64,000 nucleotides of DNA, from positions 186,001-250,000 of the forward strand of contig NZ_QJHK01000004.1 in NCBI RefSeq assembly GCF_003202435.1, in the 5' to 3' direction. The DNA is from Flavobacterium cheongpyeongense. GTDB lineage: Bacteria > Bacteroidota > Bacteroidia > Flavobacteriales > Flavobacteriaceae. The number at the start of each line of letters is the position of its first letter. The stretch's first letter is position 1. Below are positions 1-7,555 of the stretch, in pieces. The notes beneath the pieces are model-generated. The model did not search any database. It saw nothing but the letters and a program-made list of their open reading frames with translations, and was not told where the DNA came from. Both the position numbers and the translations under genes were made by a program.

Positions 1-72
1 AATAAAAGCTATTTCCATTCCGGAAAAAAAGGCTGATAGTATTAAACAAAGTATTATAATACTAATTTCCAT
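1..72 (-). CDS. CNNM/hemolysin-family transmembrane protein, N-terminal 24 codons only
   Basis: Only the start of this gene lies in the window; it runs off the left edge. The ATG is at 70-72 on the minus strand and the readable residues include LILSAFFSGMEIAFI, the first membrane helix typical of the DUF21/CNNM domain of CorC/HlyC-type proteins (family knowledge). It follows the small membrane protein gene at 76-270 by only 3 nt, so the two are probably co-transcribed. Full-length relatives carry CBS domains and are implicated in divalent cation transport or, in gliding Bacteroidota, as GldE. The 24 residues cannot separate these options. Confidence 0.6.
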   Translation of the reverse strand, partial: MEISIIILCLILSAFFSGMEIAFI

Positions 73-75
73 TTT

Positions 76-270
76 TTACTGTTTTTTATAATGATCGTCA
101 AATTTTTTAGAAAACTTTCTCCTGAAAAAAAACATAAAAATACTCACACCTGCTATCAGAAAACTTAGCCAGGGAGTTTCACCCATTTCATTTAGCTTTG
201 TAATCCCGTCATAAATAAATGCAACTGCAATTAACAAGTAAACGTATTGTGTATATTTTAAGTAACCCAT
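76..270 (-). CDS. small two-helix membrane protein, function unknown
   Basis: A 64-residue protein with two hydrophobic segments (about residues 7-24 and 34-50) separated by a short polar loop, and a strongly basic C-terminal tail (RRKFSKKFDDHYKK). This predicts an inner membrane protein with a cytoplasmic basic tail. It lies between lptC (11 nt upstream) and the CNNM-protein start (3 nt downstream) on the same strand, which supports a real gene in an envelope operon. I do not recognise a family. Confidence 0.65.
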   Translation of the reverse strand: MGYLKYTQYVYLLIAVAFIYDGITKLNEMGETPWLSFLIAGVSIFMFFFRRKFSKKFDDHYKKQ

Positions 271-281
271 AATTTATAATT

Positions 282-839
282 TTAATCTTCCTCGGCTTCA
301 ATTTCCCCACTTACCCGTTGTGAATTTATAACTTTAAAATCTTTACTAAAATCTATTCCCTGACCATTCGAAACTCCTTTTGCATCTGTCAGTTTAAATT
401 TTCTTTCCGTATAAAACCACTCGTTTTTCTGATCAAAGTATAATTGTTCTGTTTCAAGTACCTGCCCGGCTTCAGAAGTTATTTTTACTTTTCCCTGCAA
501 ATCAATTATACCAGTCCGTTTGTATGAAATTGCATAATTTGATACAATAAAAGTACGTTTTTGTTTTTTATCGTATAATGTAACATCTATTCCTTTAGGG
601 AATTCGGTAAAAGGAAAATCAACACTGGCATAATCCAACATTTTACGGCTTTTCAAAACACCCGTAATTCGACCGGAATCTGTATATTTTATATTGATTG
701 TATCGGCATCTGTGGCAGGAAAAAATTCTGAAAAGTTAATTTTCTGTACTTCTTTAAAATTACTTTCACAACCAAAAAACAGTGTCACAGCAAAAACTGT
801 GACAATGGTTATACTACTATGTCTTTTTGGTAAATTCAT
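282..839 (-). CDS. lptC: LPS export ABC transporter periplasmic protein LptC
   Basis: A 185-residue protein with an N-terminal hydrophobic segment ending in a Cys (FFGCES, Cys24), so either a lipoprotein or an anchored protein. The rest is beta-rich and matches the LptC pattern: a stretch about turning a variable ligand into 'DVTLYDKKQKRTFIVSNYA', 'GIIDLQGKVKITSEAGQVLETEQLYFD' style strands and the closing 'GQGIDFSKDF' segment. LptC takes LPS from LptB2FG and passes it to LptA in the periplasm. It follows the outer membrane protein gene by 51 nt. A TACATTTG sequence (minus strand, 844-851) lies directly before the start and could be a -7 element. Confidence 0.85.
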   Translation of the reverse strand: MNLPKRHSSITIVTVFAVTLFFGCESNFKEVQKINFSEFFPATDADTINIKYTDSGRITGVLKSRKMLDYASVDFPFTEFPKGIDVTLYDKKQKRTFIVSNYAISYKRTGIIDLQGKVKITSEAGQVLETEQLYFDQKNEWFYTERKFKLTDAKGVSNGQGIDFSKDFKVINSQRVSGEIEAEED

Positions 840-890
840 CTGCCAAATGTAGTAAATTGTATCGAGCTTATAAAAATATAAACTTACACA

Positions 891-2117
891 TTAGTTGAAT
901 TTACTTTTAACAAACCATTTGTCATTAAAAGAGAAACTTAGACTAAAGTTTAAATAATTTTCCTGAACCAAATTTGAAGAAACTGTTCCTTTTTTACCGT
1001 ATTCGATTCCGAAATTTACATTAGAAAAAGTTCCGGTAATAGGGAAACCAGCACCCAATGAAAACCCTACATCTTTAATAGATTCATTATTTACAACAAG
1101 TCCGGTCTTTTCATACTTAACTCCTGCCCTATAGGTTATCCTGCTCAAATAGCTTGTAAATGAGGTATAGTTTGGAAGATAATATCCTCCAATTGCATAT
1201 TTGGCATATCTTTCATAGTGCACATTATCACTTGTGTTATAATAATTTTGAAATTTGCCAGTGCCCTGAAAAACCAGTGCAGTACCTATTAACCATTTTC
1301 TTGCTTCTCCAATACCTGCACCAACTGTTACTCTATTTGGTAAACTCAAAGTAGAACTATTCAAATCACTTATTGTACTTACATCTCCATCTACCTCTAT
1401 AGTTTTTTCACTGTCTGATTTCAGATTACTCACAAAAGTATAAGCCAGACTAGTAAACAATTCCATCTTTTTATAGATTTTAGTCTGGTACATGGTTCCA
1501 ATATTAAAATTAACGCCAGATAACGTAGAAGCATTAATTTCTCTTGTACCACTTGAAATTTCTGTAATCGCTTCTATACCGGTAGTTTCAATTTTTCCAA
1601 AATTGTACTGCATATCTGCACCTACATTCCAATTTGGTCTTATCTTGTATCCTAATGCTAAAAACACTTTATTCAACCCTCCTTTTCCTTCATATTGAGT
1701 ACTTTTACCTAATGCAGTATCCGATTGGTCATTCCTGATTTTATAGCCCACTGATGAAAAAGGAAGTAATCCAAACCCTAAGCCTAATTTACCCATTGGT
1801 ATCCCTAAAAGCAGATAATCAAAAGTTGACCTTGTAGTACTTGCCTGTTCAGTCGCGGATTTTACTTTTGAGGATCCGTAAGTACCCCCAACGGTAAAAG
1901 TAGTTTGTATAAGACTGGCATAACTTGCAGGATTTTCAACGTTTAAATGAATACTGTCCTGCTCAACCGAAACACCTCCCATTGACCTGTTTTCTAAAGT
2001 TCCTTTAAATTTCATATCCCCAATTCCGTAAAATGAATAAGGTGAAGCGGTACCTTGCTGAGCAAATGAAACGAACGTAATAAGCAAACAAGCACTTAGT
2101 ATAATTTTTTTAATCAT
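891..2117 (-). CDS. outer membrane beta-barrel protein (OmpP1/FadL-like)
   Basis: A 408-residue protein with a signal peptide (about residues 1-19, ending SFAQ) and alternating amphipathic beta-strands to the end, finishing with an aromatic-rich last strand. The opening SPYSFYGIGDMKFKGTLENR and a repeated 'GLGFGLLPFSSVGYK' type segment resemble the OmpP1/FadL/TodX-like barrels common beside coaX in Flavobacteriaceae. The expected role is outer membrane transport of hydrophobic compounds or an uncharacterised barrel function. Its start overlaps the coaX stop by 8 nt, so the pair is translationally coupled. Confidence 0.75.
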   Translation of the reverse strand: MIKKIILSACLLITFVSFAQQGTASPYSFYGIGDMKFKGTLENRSMGGVSVEQDSIHLNVENPASYASLIQTTFTVGGTYGSSKVKSATEQASTTRSTFDYLLLGIPMGKLGLGFGLLPFSSVGYKIRNDQSDTALGKSTQYEGKGGLNKVFLALGYKIRPNWNVGADMQYNFGKIETTGIEAITEISSGTREINASTLSGVNFNIGTMYQTKIYKKMELFTSLAYTFVSNLKSDSEKTIEVDGDVSTISDLNSSTLSLPNRVTVGAGIGEARKWLIGTALVFQGTGKFQNYYNTSDNVHYERYAKYAIGGYYLPNYTSFTSYLSRITYRAGVKYEKTGLVVNNESIKDVGFSLGAGFPITGTFSNVNFGIEYGKKGTVSSNLVQENYLNFSLSFSFNDKWFVKSKFN

Positions 2118-2844
2118 TGTCGATTTTATATTGAAATGTTTGGTTCAAACTCTCAAGTAAGAAATTTGAATTGGCAAATATGGTATTTTTTAATCGTTTA
2201 GCCAAAAATTCTGTATCTCCTCCCGTTAAAATTATTATAAAATTTGAATATCTTACACGATATTCATCGATAAAACCGTCAATCTCATAGACGAAACCGT
2301 TCACGACCCCTGAATGTATTGCCTGCGCAGTGGTATTACCAATATAAGATCCAGGGTCTTCCAAAGCCAGTAGAGGCAGTCTGGCAGTATAATTATGCAA
2401 TGCTTCATAACGCAAGCGCAAGCCTGGAGAAATAGCTCCACCTAAATAATGATCAAATTCGTCGATAAAATCGTAGGTAATACATGTTCCGGCATCAATA
2501 ACTAATCTGTTTTGTTTGGGGAATTGTAAAGTGGCTCCCGCAGCCAAAACCATCCTGTCTATTCCTAACGTTTTTGGGGTTGCATATTTATTTACAAAAG
2601 GAAAAACATCCTCATGGGTCAAAAAATGAATATTAAGTTCTTTTTCTAAAGCCAAAAAAGATTGCCTTTCGATATTTCCGACGGATGCAACGACTAAATC
2701 AGAGCAGTTTTGAAATTTTTTTAAAATTTTTTTAATTTTTTTTTCGAGTTCATTTTTCTCAAAAACAAATTTTCCCAAAACAGTACTCCCCTCAAAAACA
2801 GCAGCTTTAATTCGGGTATTACCAATATCAACTGTTAAAACCAT
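2110..2844 (-). CDS. coaX: type III pantothenate kinase
   Basis: The 244-residue protein catalyses ATP-dependent phosphorylation of pantothenate, the first step of coenzyme A synthesis. The N-terminal phosphate loop TVDIGNTRIKAA (residues 4-15), GIDRM (about 94), the acidic VIDAGTCITYDF motif (about 115) and GGAISPGL followed by the ADENOSINE-type GGDTEFLA motif (about 208) are all present in the usual order and the length is normal. These define the ASKHA-fold CoaX rather than CoaA or PanK2. It is the first gene of the run that continues through the barrel protein and lptC. Confidence 0.93.
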   Translation of the reverse strand: MVLTVDIGNTRIKAAVFEGSTVLGKFVFEKNELEKKIKKILKKFQNCSDLVVASVGNIERQSFLALEKELNIHFLTHEDVFPFVNKYATPKTLGIDRMVLAAGATLQFPKQNRLVIDAGTCITYDFIDEFDHYLGGAISPGLRLRYEALHNYTARLPLLALEDPGSYIGNTTAQAIHSGVVNGFVYEIDGFIDEYRVRYSNFIIILTGGDTEFLAKRLKNTIFANSNFLLESLNQTFQYKIDND

Positions 2845-2895
2845 ATTTATTTATTTACCACGGCGAAGGTACGAATTGATTTTTTTAAAAAAATG

Positions 2896-2927
2896 TTTTG
2901 GATAAACGAAAAATGATTCTATCTTTG
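2896..2927 (+). promoter_or_regulatory. Bacteroidota-type promoter of tRNA-Phe
   Basis: TTTTG at 2896-2900, a 19 bp spacer, then TATCTTTG at 2920-2927. This matches the TTTG / TAnnTTTG (-33/-7) promoter form established for Bacteroidota. It lies about 60 bp before the tRNA. Confidence 0.8.
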
Positions 2928-2987
2928 CACCCGCAAACACGTTCACAGAAACACACGGAAACTGAAACAAAGTGAATTAATAAGCAC

Positions 2988-3060
2988 GGTACCTTAGCTC
3001 AGATGGTAGAGCAATGGACTGAAAATCCATGTGTCCCTGGTTCGATCCCTGGAGGTACCA
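2988..3060 (+). tRNA. tRNA-Phe (GAA)
   Basis: A 73-nt cloverleaf: acceptor arms GGTACCT / AGGTACC, D-arm with GCTCAGATGGTAGAGC, anticodon loop CTGAAAA giving anticodon GAA, T-arm GGTTCGATCCC and discriminator A. CCA is not encoded. A hairpin terminator follows directly. Confidence 0.97.
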
Positions 3061-3065
3061 CGAAA

Positions 3066-3091
3066 CCCGAATAGCAATATTCGGGTTTTTT
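3066..3091 (+). terminator. Rho-independent terminator after tRNA-Phe
   Basis: Inverted repeat CCCGAATA / TATTCGGG with a GCAA tetraloop followed by six T. The remaining sequence up to 3389 holds no feature I can support. Confidence 0.9.
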
Positions 3092-3389
3092 GTTTTTATT
3101 TAATTTTCTATTGATTCTGGATTATAATATCAAACTTGTTAAGTGATAAATTTAAGCATAAAGCAGCCTCTCAAAACTTTTAGAAACAACAATCTGCCTG
3201 AATCTTTTTAAATCCTCTCAAAACAAAGACGCTGCGACTGCTTTTAGTTGGAAGTGTTTTTATGGTTTTGAAGAAATGGCTTGAGCCGAAAATTTTGTAT
3301 ACGGAAATAACAATTATAATTAGACCCATATATGCGTCCAAATAAAATAAAGTTCTGATGATTTTTGCGATATTATAAAATCTAAAATT

Positions 3390-3620
3390 ATGAGCATAAA
3401 TCATCTTTCAAAAGAAACAGAAACTAGGTTAATTGATTTTTTCACGAACAGTATTAATCCTAAAGATATGGCAAAAACAATACGGCAAGTAAACTATATT
3501 CTTTCTTTGCAGGTAATGAAAGATTTCGAAAACTTACCAGAAAAAAACAGTATTGAATGTAATTTCTATTGTCTGAATAGATTGGCCGAAGCTTTAGATC
3601 CTTATTTGGATGTTGAGTGA
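3390..3620 (+). CDS. small conserved helical protein, function unknown
   Basis: A 76-residue cytoplasmic protein, predicted all-helical, with no membrane segment or known motif. Its reality is supported by a broken relative in the same window: a minus-strand reading frame at 36501-36685 aligns with it over about 50 residues (RQVNYILSL vs RKVNYALSL; LNRLAEALDPYL vs LNKLAEVLDFYL). The gene stands alone between tRNA-Phe and a large hairpin repeat. I do not recognise a named family. Confidence 0.7.
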   Translation: MSINHLSKETETRLIDFFTNSINPKDMAKTIRQVNYILSLQVMKDFENLPEKNSIECNFYCLNRLAEALDPYLDVE

Positions 3621-3641
3621 AGAGAGTTTGTTTGCATCGAG

Positions 3642-3735
3642 TTTGTCATTCCGAGGAAACGAGGAATCTCCGCAAGAAACTCGACAACAGTGCGTGCTCA
3701 GCGTGTGAAGATTCCTCGTCCCTCGGAATGACAAA
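3642..3735 (+). repeat. long inverted repeat / hairpin element
   Basis: Arms 3642-3656 and 3721-3735 are perfect 15-bp reverse complements, and the inner arms 3659-3669 and 3709-3719 are perfect over 11 bp, giving a 26-bp stem around a 39-nt loop. The arm sequence GTCATTCCGAGG...GAGGAATCT looks like a dispersed intergenic element. It may also end transcription of the preceding gene, but no T-run follows. Confidence 0.85.
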
Positions 3736-3861
3736 TATTGCGATATTGTGATAGACGCGAAAGACTGAAAGTCTTTTGAATATAACTGCGTAAAAAAAAT
3801 AACGAATTAATTTTCTATATCTTCGTTTAAGATAAAAAGCAGATTTTTAAAACTGAGATAT

Positions 3862-4812
3862 ATGAATTCAAATTATATAGAAAAGATATTCGGAAAAAAA
3901 AGAGACGAACTTACTTTAATTGATCTCAAAAACTATTTTTCTAGCCCACAGGAAGAATCCTCTGTTGTTGAATTTAAAAGTGGTGAAGTTGAAATTAATG
4001 ACATTTTTAAAGAGATAGCGGCATTTTTAAACACTGAAGGCGGCCTATTGATTATAGGATCTCCAAGAGAAACAAAACAAAATGTAGGTAAAAATATTAT
4101 TAAGATATGTGAAGGTGAATTGACATTCTCAAATTTTAAAAATAAAGATTGGTTGTATCAAAAAATTGCTTCTAATATTGTTCCAGCACCAACAGATTTA
4201 AAAATAGAAGAGTTCTTGACTGAAAATGGAAATGTTTTTCTGATTGATATTCCACAGAGTTTAAATCCTCCGCATCAATGTTCGTCAGATGGAAAATATT
4301 ATTTAAGACTTGAGAGAGATGCAAAACCAGCGCCTCATGGAATTATTCAAGCCTTATTTAATAAAAGAAGAGTTCCTTCTTTATCAGCTGAAATTGTTAT
4401 AAAAACAGTTAAAAGTCATCAGGATAATATAATTGTTAGCATTAAAAATGAGTCTTCTATCCCTGCGGAAAAAGTATCTTATATAATTGATGTTTATAAT
4501 GTCGAACAAATTAAATCAAACTACAGCTTTAAATTTTTTGAAGATTCTTTAGGGGAAAAATTCTGCTTCACAGGTCATACAGAACAAGTATTAGTTCAGG
4601 TTATTAATTTACCTATAAAATTTGATCTTCAGCATTCTGGCAAAGACTATTTAATATTTGTAGCATTTTGGTGCAGAGATTTAGATTTTGATTTTAAATT
4701 TTTCACATATTCACCGAGTCAAAAAAAGATAGTCAAAGAAGCAACCTTTAAACAGGGTGAAAGATTAATCGACGAATTAAATCGTCTAAGAAATTTAGAA
4801 GTAGGATTATGA
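3862..4812 (+). CDS. AlbA_2 (Schlafen-like) domain protein
   Basis: A 316-residue cytoplasmic protein. Residues about 25-165 match the AlbA_2/divergent AAA-4 fold: the opening ESSVVEFKSG, then AAFLNTEGGLLIIG, and later GKYYLRLERDAKPAPHG where the family has a GRYYIR-type strand. The C-terminal half (170-316) is beta-rich and not recognised. In other bacteria this domain occurs in predicted transcriptional regulators and in Schlafen-type nucleic acid binding proteins, sometimes in defence loci. Here it is a single gene between a hairpin element and tRNA-Leu, which is compatible with an accessory cargo gene. Function is unproven. Confidence 0.75.
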   Translation: MNSNYIEKIFGKKRDELTLIDLKNYFSSPQEESSVVEFKSGEVEINDIFKEIAAFLNTEGGLLIIGSPRETKQNVGKNIIKICEGELTFSNFKNKDWLYQKIASNIVPAPTDLKIEEFLTENGNVFLIDIPQSLNPPHQCSSDGKYYLRLERDAKPAPHGIIQALFNKRRVPSLSAEIVIKTVKSHQDNIIVSIKNESSIPAEKVSYIIDVYNVEQIKSNYSFKFFEDSLGEKFCFTGHTEQVLVQVINLPIKFDLQHSGKDYLIFVAFWCRDLDFDFKFFTYSPSQKKIVKEATFKQGERLIDELNRLRNLEVGL

Positions 4813-4821
4813 ATAGTAATA

Positions 4822-4856
4822 AAAAAGCTCCTGAATATCTTCAGAAGCTTTTTTAG
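4822..4856. terminator. bidirectional terminator
   Basis: AAAAAAGCT...AGCTTTTTT with inner CCTGAA / TTCAG pairing. It has a T-run on both strands and serves the AlbA_2 gene from the left and tRNA-Leu from the right. Confidence 0.85.
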
Positions 4857-4938
4857 TGCGGATAATAGGACTCGAACCTACACGCCTTGCGGCACCAGAT
4901 CCTAAGTCTGGCATGTCTACCAATTTCACCATATCCGC
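4857..4938 (-). tRNA. tRNA-Leu (TAG)
   Basis: Minus-strand 82-nt class II tRNA: acceptor GCGGATA / TATCCGC, anticodon loop CTTAGGA (anticodon TAG), a variable arm CCGCAAGGCG type, T-arm GGTTCGAGTCC and discriminator A. CCA is not encoded. Confidence 0.96.
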
Positions 4939-4951
4939 GTAATTGTGGGTG

Positions 4952-4981
4952 CAAAGATAAGCATACTTTCGAATATTCAAA
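4952..4981 (-). promoter_or_regulatory. Bacteroidota-type promoter of tRNA-Leu
   Basis: On the minus strand TTTG (4978-4981), an 18 bp spacer and TATCTTTG (4952-4959), 14 nt before the tRNA. Confidence 0.75.
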
Positions 4982-5047
4982 GAAAAATTTGAAAAAAATT
5001 ATTAATTCTCTTTTTTGTATATTTGGTTTTCTATAAAAATAATTTAA

Positions 5048-6436
5048 ATGGAAAACATTAAGTCCTACGTTCAACAACATAAAGATCGGTTTATCAATGA
5101 ATTGATCGAATTATTAAAAATTCCGTCGGTAAGTGCCGACACCGCATACTCTCAAGATGTTATTGACACGGCCGAGGCTGTAAAAGCAAGTTTATCACAA
5201 GCAGGCTGCGATTTTGTCGAAACTTGCGACACTCCCGGTTATCCAATTATTTATGGAGAGAAAATAATCGACCCTAATTTACCTACTGTTTTAGTGTATG
5301 GCCATTATGATGTTCAGCCGCCTGATCCAATGGAATTATGGACCTCTCCCCCTTTTGAACCCGTTATCAAAACAACCGATATTCATCCCGAAGGTGCTAT
5401 TTTCGCCCGCGGTGCCTGCGACGACAAAGGTCAGATGTATATGCACGTAAAAGCACTTGAATATATGGTACAGAGCAATACACTGCCTTGTAACGTAAAA
5501 TTCATGATCGAAGGCGAAGAAGAAGTAGGCTCTGCAAGTTTAGCCTGGTTTGTAGAACGCAATCAGGAAAAACTGAAAAACGATGTAATCTTAATTTCAG
5601 ACACCGGAATGATTTCGAACCAACAGCCTTCAATTACGACAGGCTTACGAGGTTTGAGTTATGTAGAAGTTGAAGTTACAGGACCAAATCGCGACCTGCA
5701 CTCCGGTTTATACGGTGGGGCTGTAGCGAACCCAATTAATATTCTGGCAAAAATGATCGCTTCTCTTCACGACGAAGACAATCATATCACGATTCCGGGA
5801 TTCTACGACAAAGTACAGGAATTATCTGCAGAAGAAAGAGCCGAAATGGCCAAAGCGCCTTTCAGTTTAGAAAAATATAAAAATGCCTTAAACATTGCTG
5901 ATGTTTATGGCGAAAAAGGATATGTAACCAACGAACGCAACTCCATCCGTCCAACATTAGACGTAAACGGAATCTGGGGCGGATACACGGGTGAAGGAGC
6001 CAAAACCGTTATTGCCAGCAAAGCCTATGCGAAAATCTCGATGCGTTTGGTTCCAAATCAGGACTGGCATGAGATTACAGAATTATTCACTAAACATTTC
6101 ACCAGTATTGCGCCGGCCGGAGTTACCGTAAAAGTGACGCCACACCACGGAGGTCAGGGCTACGTTACGCCAATTGACAGTATTGGGTATCAGGCAGCAA
6201 ACAAAGCCTATACGGAAACTTTTGGCGTTCCGGCCATTCCGGTTCGTTCCGGTGGCAGTATTCCAATTGTATCATTGTTCGAAAAAGAACTGAAAAGCAA
6301 AACCATTTTGATGGGCTTCGGTCTTGACAGTGATGCAATTCACTCGCCAAACGAACATTTCGGAATCTTTAATTACCTTAAAGGAATTGAGACAATTCCG
6401 TTGTTTTACAAGTATTTTGTAGCGCTTTCGAAGTAA
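5048..6436 (+). CDS. M20/M25/M40-family dipeptidase
   Basis: A 462-residue cytoplasmic zinc exopeptidase. The metal site is seen as GHYDVQ (85-90, His ligand and catalytic Asp), RGACDDKGQM (121-130, bridging Asp), EGEEEVGS (155-162, catalytic and ligand Glu) and a late His in DAIHSPNEH (about 438). A dimerisation lid domain occupies roughly 205-365. It lacks a signal peptide. These enzymes hydrolyse dipeptides such as carnosine-like or Xaa-dipeptides; the exact substrate cannot be read. The gene is monocistronic and closes with a strong terminator. Confidence 0.9.
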   Translation: MENIKSYVQQHKDRFINELIELLKIPSVSADTAYSQDVIDTAEAVKASLSQAGCDFVETCDTPGYPIIYGEKIIDPNLPTVLVYGHYDVQPPDPMELWTSPPFEPVIKTTDIHPEGAIFARGACDDKGQMYMHVKALEYMVQSNTLPCNVKFMIEGEEEVGSASLAWFVERNQEKLKNDVILISDTGMISNQQPSITTGLRGLSYVEVEVTGPNRDLHSGLYGGAVANPINILAKMIASLHDEDNHITIPGFYDKVQELSAEERAEMAKAPFSLEKYKNALNIADVYGEKGYVTNERNSIRPTLDVNGIWGGYTGEGAKTVIASKAYAKISMRLVPNQDWHEITELFTKHFTSIAPAGVTVKVTPHHGGQGYVTPIDSIGYQAANKAYTETFGVPAIPVRSGGSIPIVSLFEKELKSKTILMGFGLDSDAIHSPNEHFGIFNYLKGIETIPLFYKYFVALSK

Positions 6437-6453
6437 TTCGTTTTATAAAAATT

Positions 6454-6489
6454 CAAAATCCGTTCAGCAATGAGCGGATTTTTTTTTGA
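6454..6489 (+). terminator. Rho-independent terminator after the dipeptidase
   Basis: AAATCCG-T-TCA / TGA-G-CGGATTT with GCAA loop, followed by a run of T. The gap from here to 6748 holds a dispersed hairpin repeat and the BlaI-type operators. Confidence 0.9.
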
Positions 6490-6566
6490 GTTTTCAAGTT
6501 GATATTCCTATTGAAATTTGCCATTGAAATTTGCTATTGCTATTGATTCGGGCGTTACCTACGGCC

Positions 6567-6632
6567 GGGCTATCCGCTATATCTTTTTATTTTTAAAGGA
6601 AAAATAAAAAGGATGCCGCTGCTATCCCTAAC
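6567..6632 (+). repeat. dispersed hairpin repeat, copy A
   Basis: GGGCTATCCGCTATATCTTTTTA...AAAAGGATGCCGCTGCTATCCCTA in broken form. The AT-rich loop differs from the other copies (19252-19333, 34105-34172 inverted, 46410-46498), while the flanks TCCGCT, ATCTTTT, AAAAGGAT and GCCGCT are shared. Confidence 0.75.
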
Positions 6633-6705
6633 GCAATCCCAAAGTATTGAAAATTATAGTTTTATTTAAATATTGAAACTTTTTTCTTTCATATTTAAAA
6701 TTTTA

Positions 6706-6740
6706 TTCTACATTTGTAGAAGCAAATCTATAAATGTAGA
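6706..6740 (+). promoter_or_regulatory. pair of BlaI-type operators overlapping a promoter -7 element
   Basis: A perfect palindrome TTCTACA-TT-TGTAGAA (6706-6721) and a second, one-mismatch copy TCTATAAATGTAGA (6727-6740). Their centres are about 20 bp apart, on the same helix face. TACAnnTGTA is the core recognised by BlaI/MecI repressors, and a BlaI-family gene follows at 7184. TACATTTG (6709-6716) inside the first operator also fits the -7 promoter element, so binding would block transcription. Confidence 0.8.
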
Positions 6741-6748
6741 ACAAAACT

Positions 6749-7171
6749 ATGAAAAACCTTTTTGTAATATTCTTGTGTGGTACATTTCTTCTTGGCTGTA
6801 AGCCTCATTTAATTAATCAAAAGATTGAAAAGAAAAAGCAGGGAGTATGGATTGAAGAATATTCTGAAGACAGTACTCATTATAAATCGTACGAATATTA
6901 CAAAGACGACCAGCCCGTAAAAAAGTGGAAATCCTACATCAACGGAAAAATCTATAAAACCGAAAAATACAAAAACGGAATCTGTACTGTAAAATATTAT
7001 CATCAAAACAGAAAACTGCAATCAAAAGGAAAAACAAAAGTAGAAACCGATTCTGTTGAAACACATTGGTTCTATTTTGGAGACTGGAAGTTTTATTCAG
7101 ATGAAGGAAAATTAACCGATATCAGAAAATACAATAAAGGGAATTTAGTTTCAGAACAAAACTTAGAATAA
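6749..7171 (+). CDS. MORN/YwqK-like lipoprotein in the BlaI operon
   Basis: A 140-residue protein with a lipoprotein signal (LLGCKP, Cys17). The mature part has repeated short strands of the form 'W..Y.NGK.Y..E.Y.NG.C', like the MORN-variant repeats of YwqK-family proteins; it is beta-rich and Lys/Tyr-rich. It is the first gene downstream of the two operators and is followed 12 nt later by the BlaI-type repressor and M56 peptidase, so it is probably a regulated output of that system. No enzymatic motif is visible. Its precise role is unknown. Confidence 0.7.
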   Translation: MKNLFVIFLCGTFLLGCKPHLINQKIEKKKQGVWIEEYSEDSTHYKSYEYYKDDQPVKKWKSYINGKIYKTEKYKNGICTVKYYHQNRKLQSKGKTKVETDSVETHWFYFGDWKFYSDEGKLTDIRKYNKGNLVSEQNLE

Positions 7172-7183
7172 AAAACTCAAAAC

Positions 7184-7555
7184 ATGCAACTATCAAACTC
7201 AGAAGAACAATTAATGGAGCATCTCTGGAAGCTTGAAAAAGCTTTTATGAAAGATTTACTTGAAGCTTACCCGGAGCCAAAACCTGCCACAACCACCGTT
7301 GCCACACTTTTAAAACGTATGATTGACAAGAAGTTTGTAGCTTACAACGAATTTGGGAATTCAAGGGAATATTATCCGCTGGTCAAAAAGACAGATTATT
7401 TCTCCAAACATGTAAAAGGGCTAATTAGCAATTTCTTTAATAATTCGGCTTCGCAATTTGCTTCTTTCTTTACCACCGAAACCAATTTGTCAGCTTCGGA
7501 ACTGGAAGAACTCAAAAAAATAATCGATAGTCAAATTCAAAAAAAGAAAAAATGA
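7184..7555 (+). CDS. BlaI/MecI/CopY-family transcriptional repressor
   Basis: A 123-residue winged-helix protein. The start SNSEEQLMEHLWKLEKAFMKDLLEAYPEP followed by TTTVATLLKRMIDKKFV is the classic BlaI HTH and wing region, and the C-terminal half is the dimerisation part that includes the usual cleavage zone. The family represses by binding TACAnnTGTA palindromes and is inactivated by a membrane M56 protease. The stop overlaps the start of the M56 gene (ATGA), and two matching operators sit upstream at 6706-6740, which implies autoregulation of the three-gene operon. Confidence 0.93.
   Translation: MQLSNSEEQLMEHLWKLEKAFMKDLLEAYPEPKPATTTVATLLKRMIDKKFVAYNEFGNSREYYPLVKKTDYFSKHVKGLISNFFNNSASQFASFFTTETNLSASELEELKKIIDSQIQKKKK

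Noticed and set aside
3180..3404. A minus-strand open frame with a hydrophobic stretch between tRNA-Phe and the small protein gene
   Set aside because: It overlaps the start region of the gene at 3390, has no family match, no clear start signal, and the opposite strand is equally open in places.
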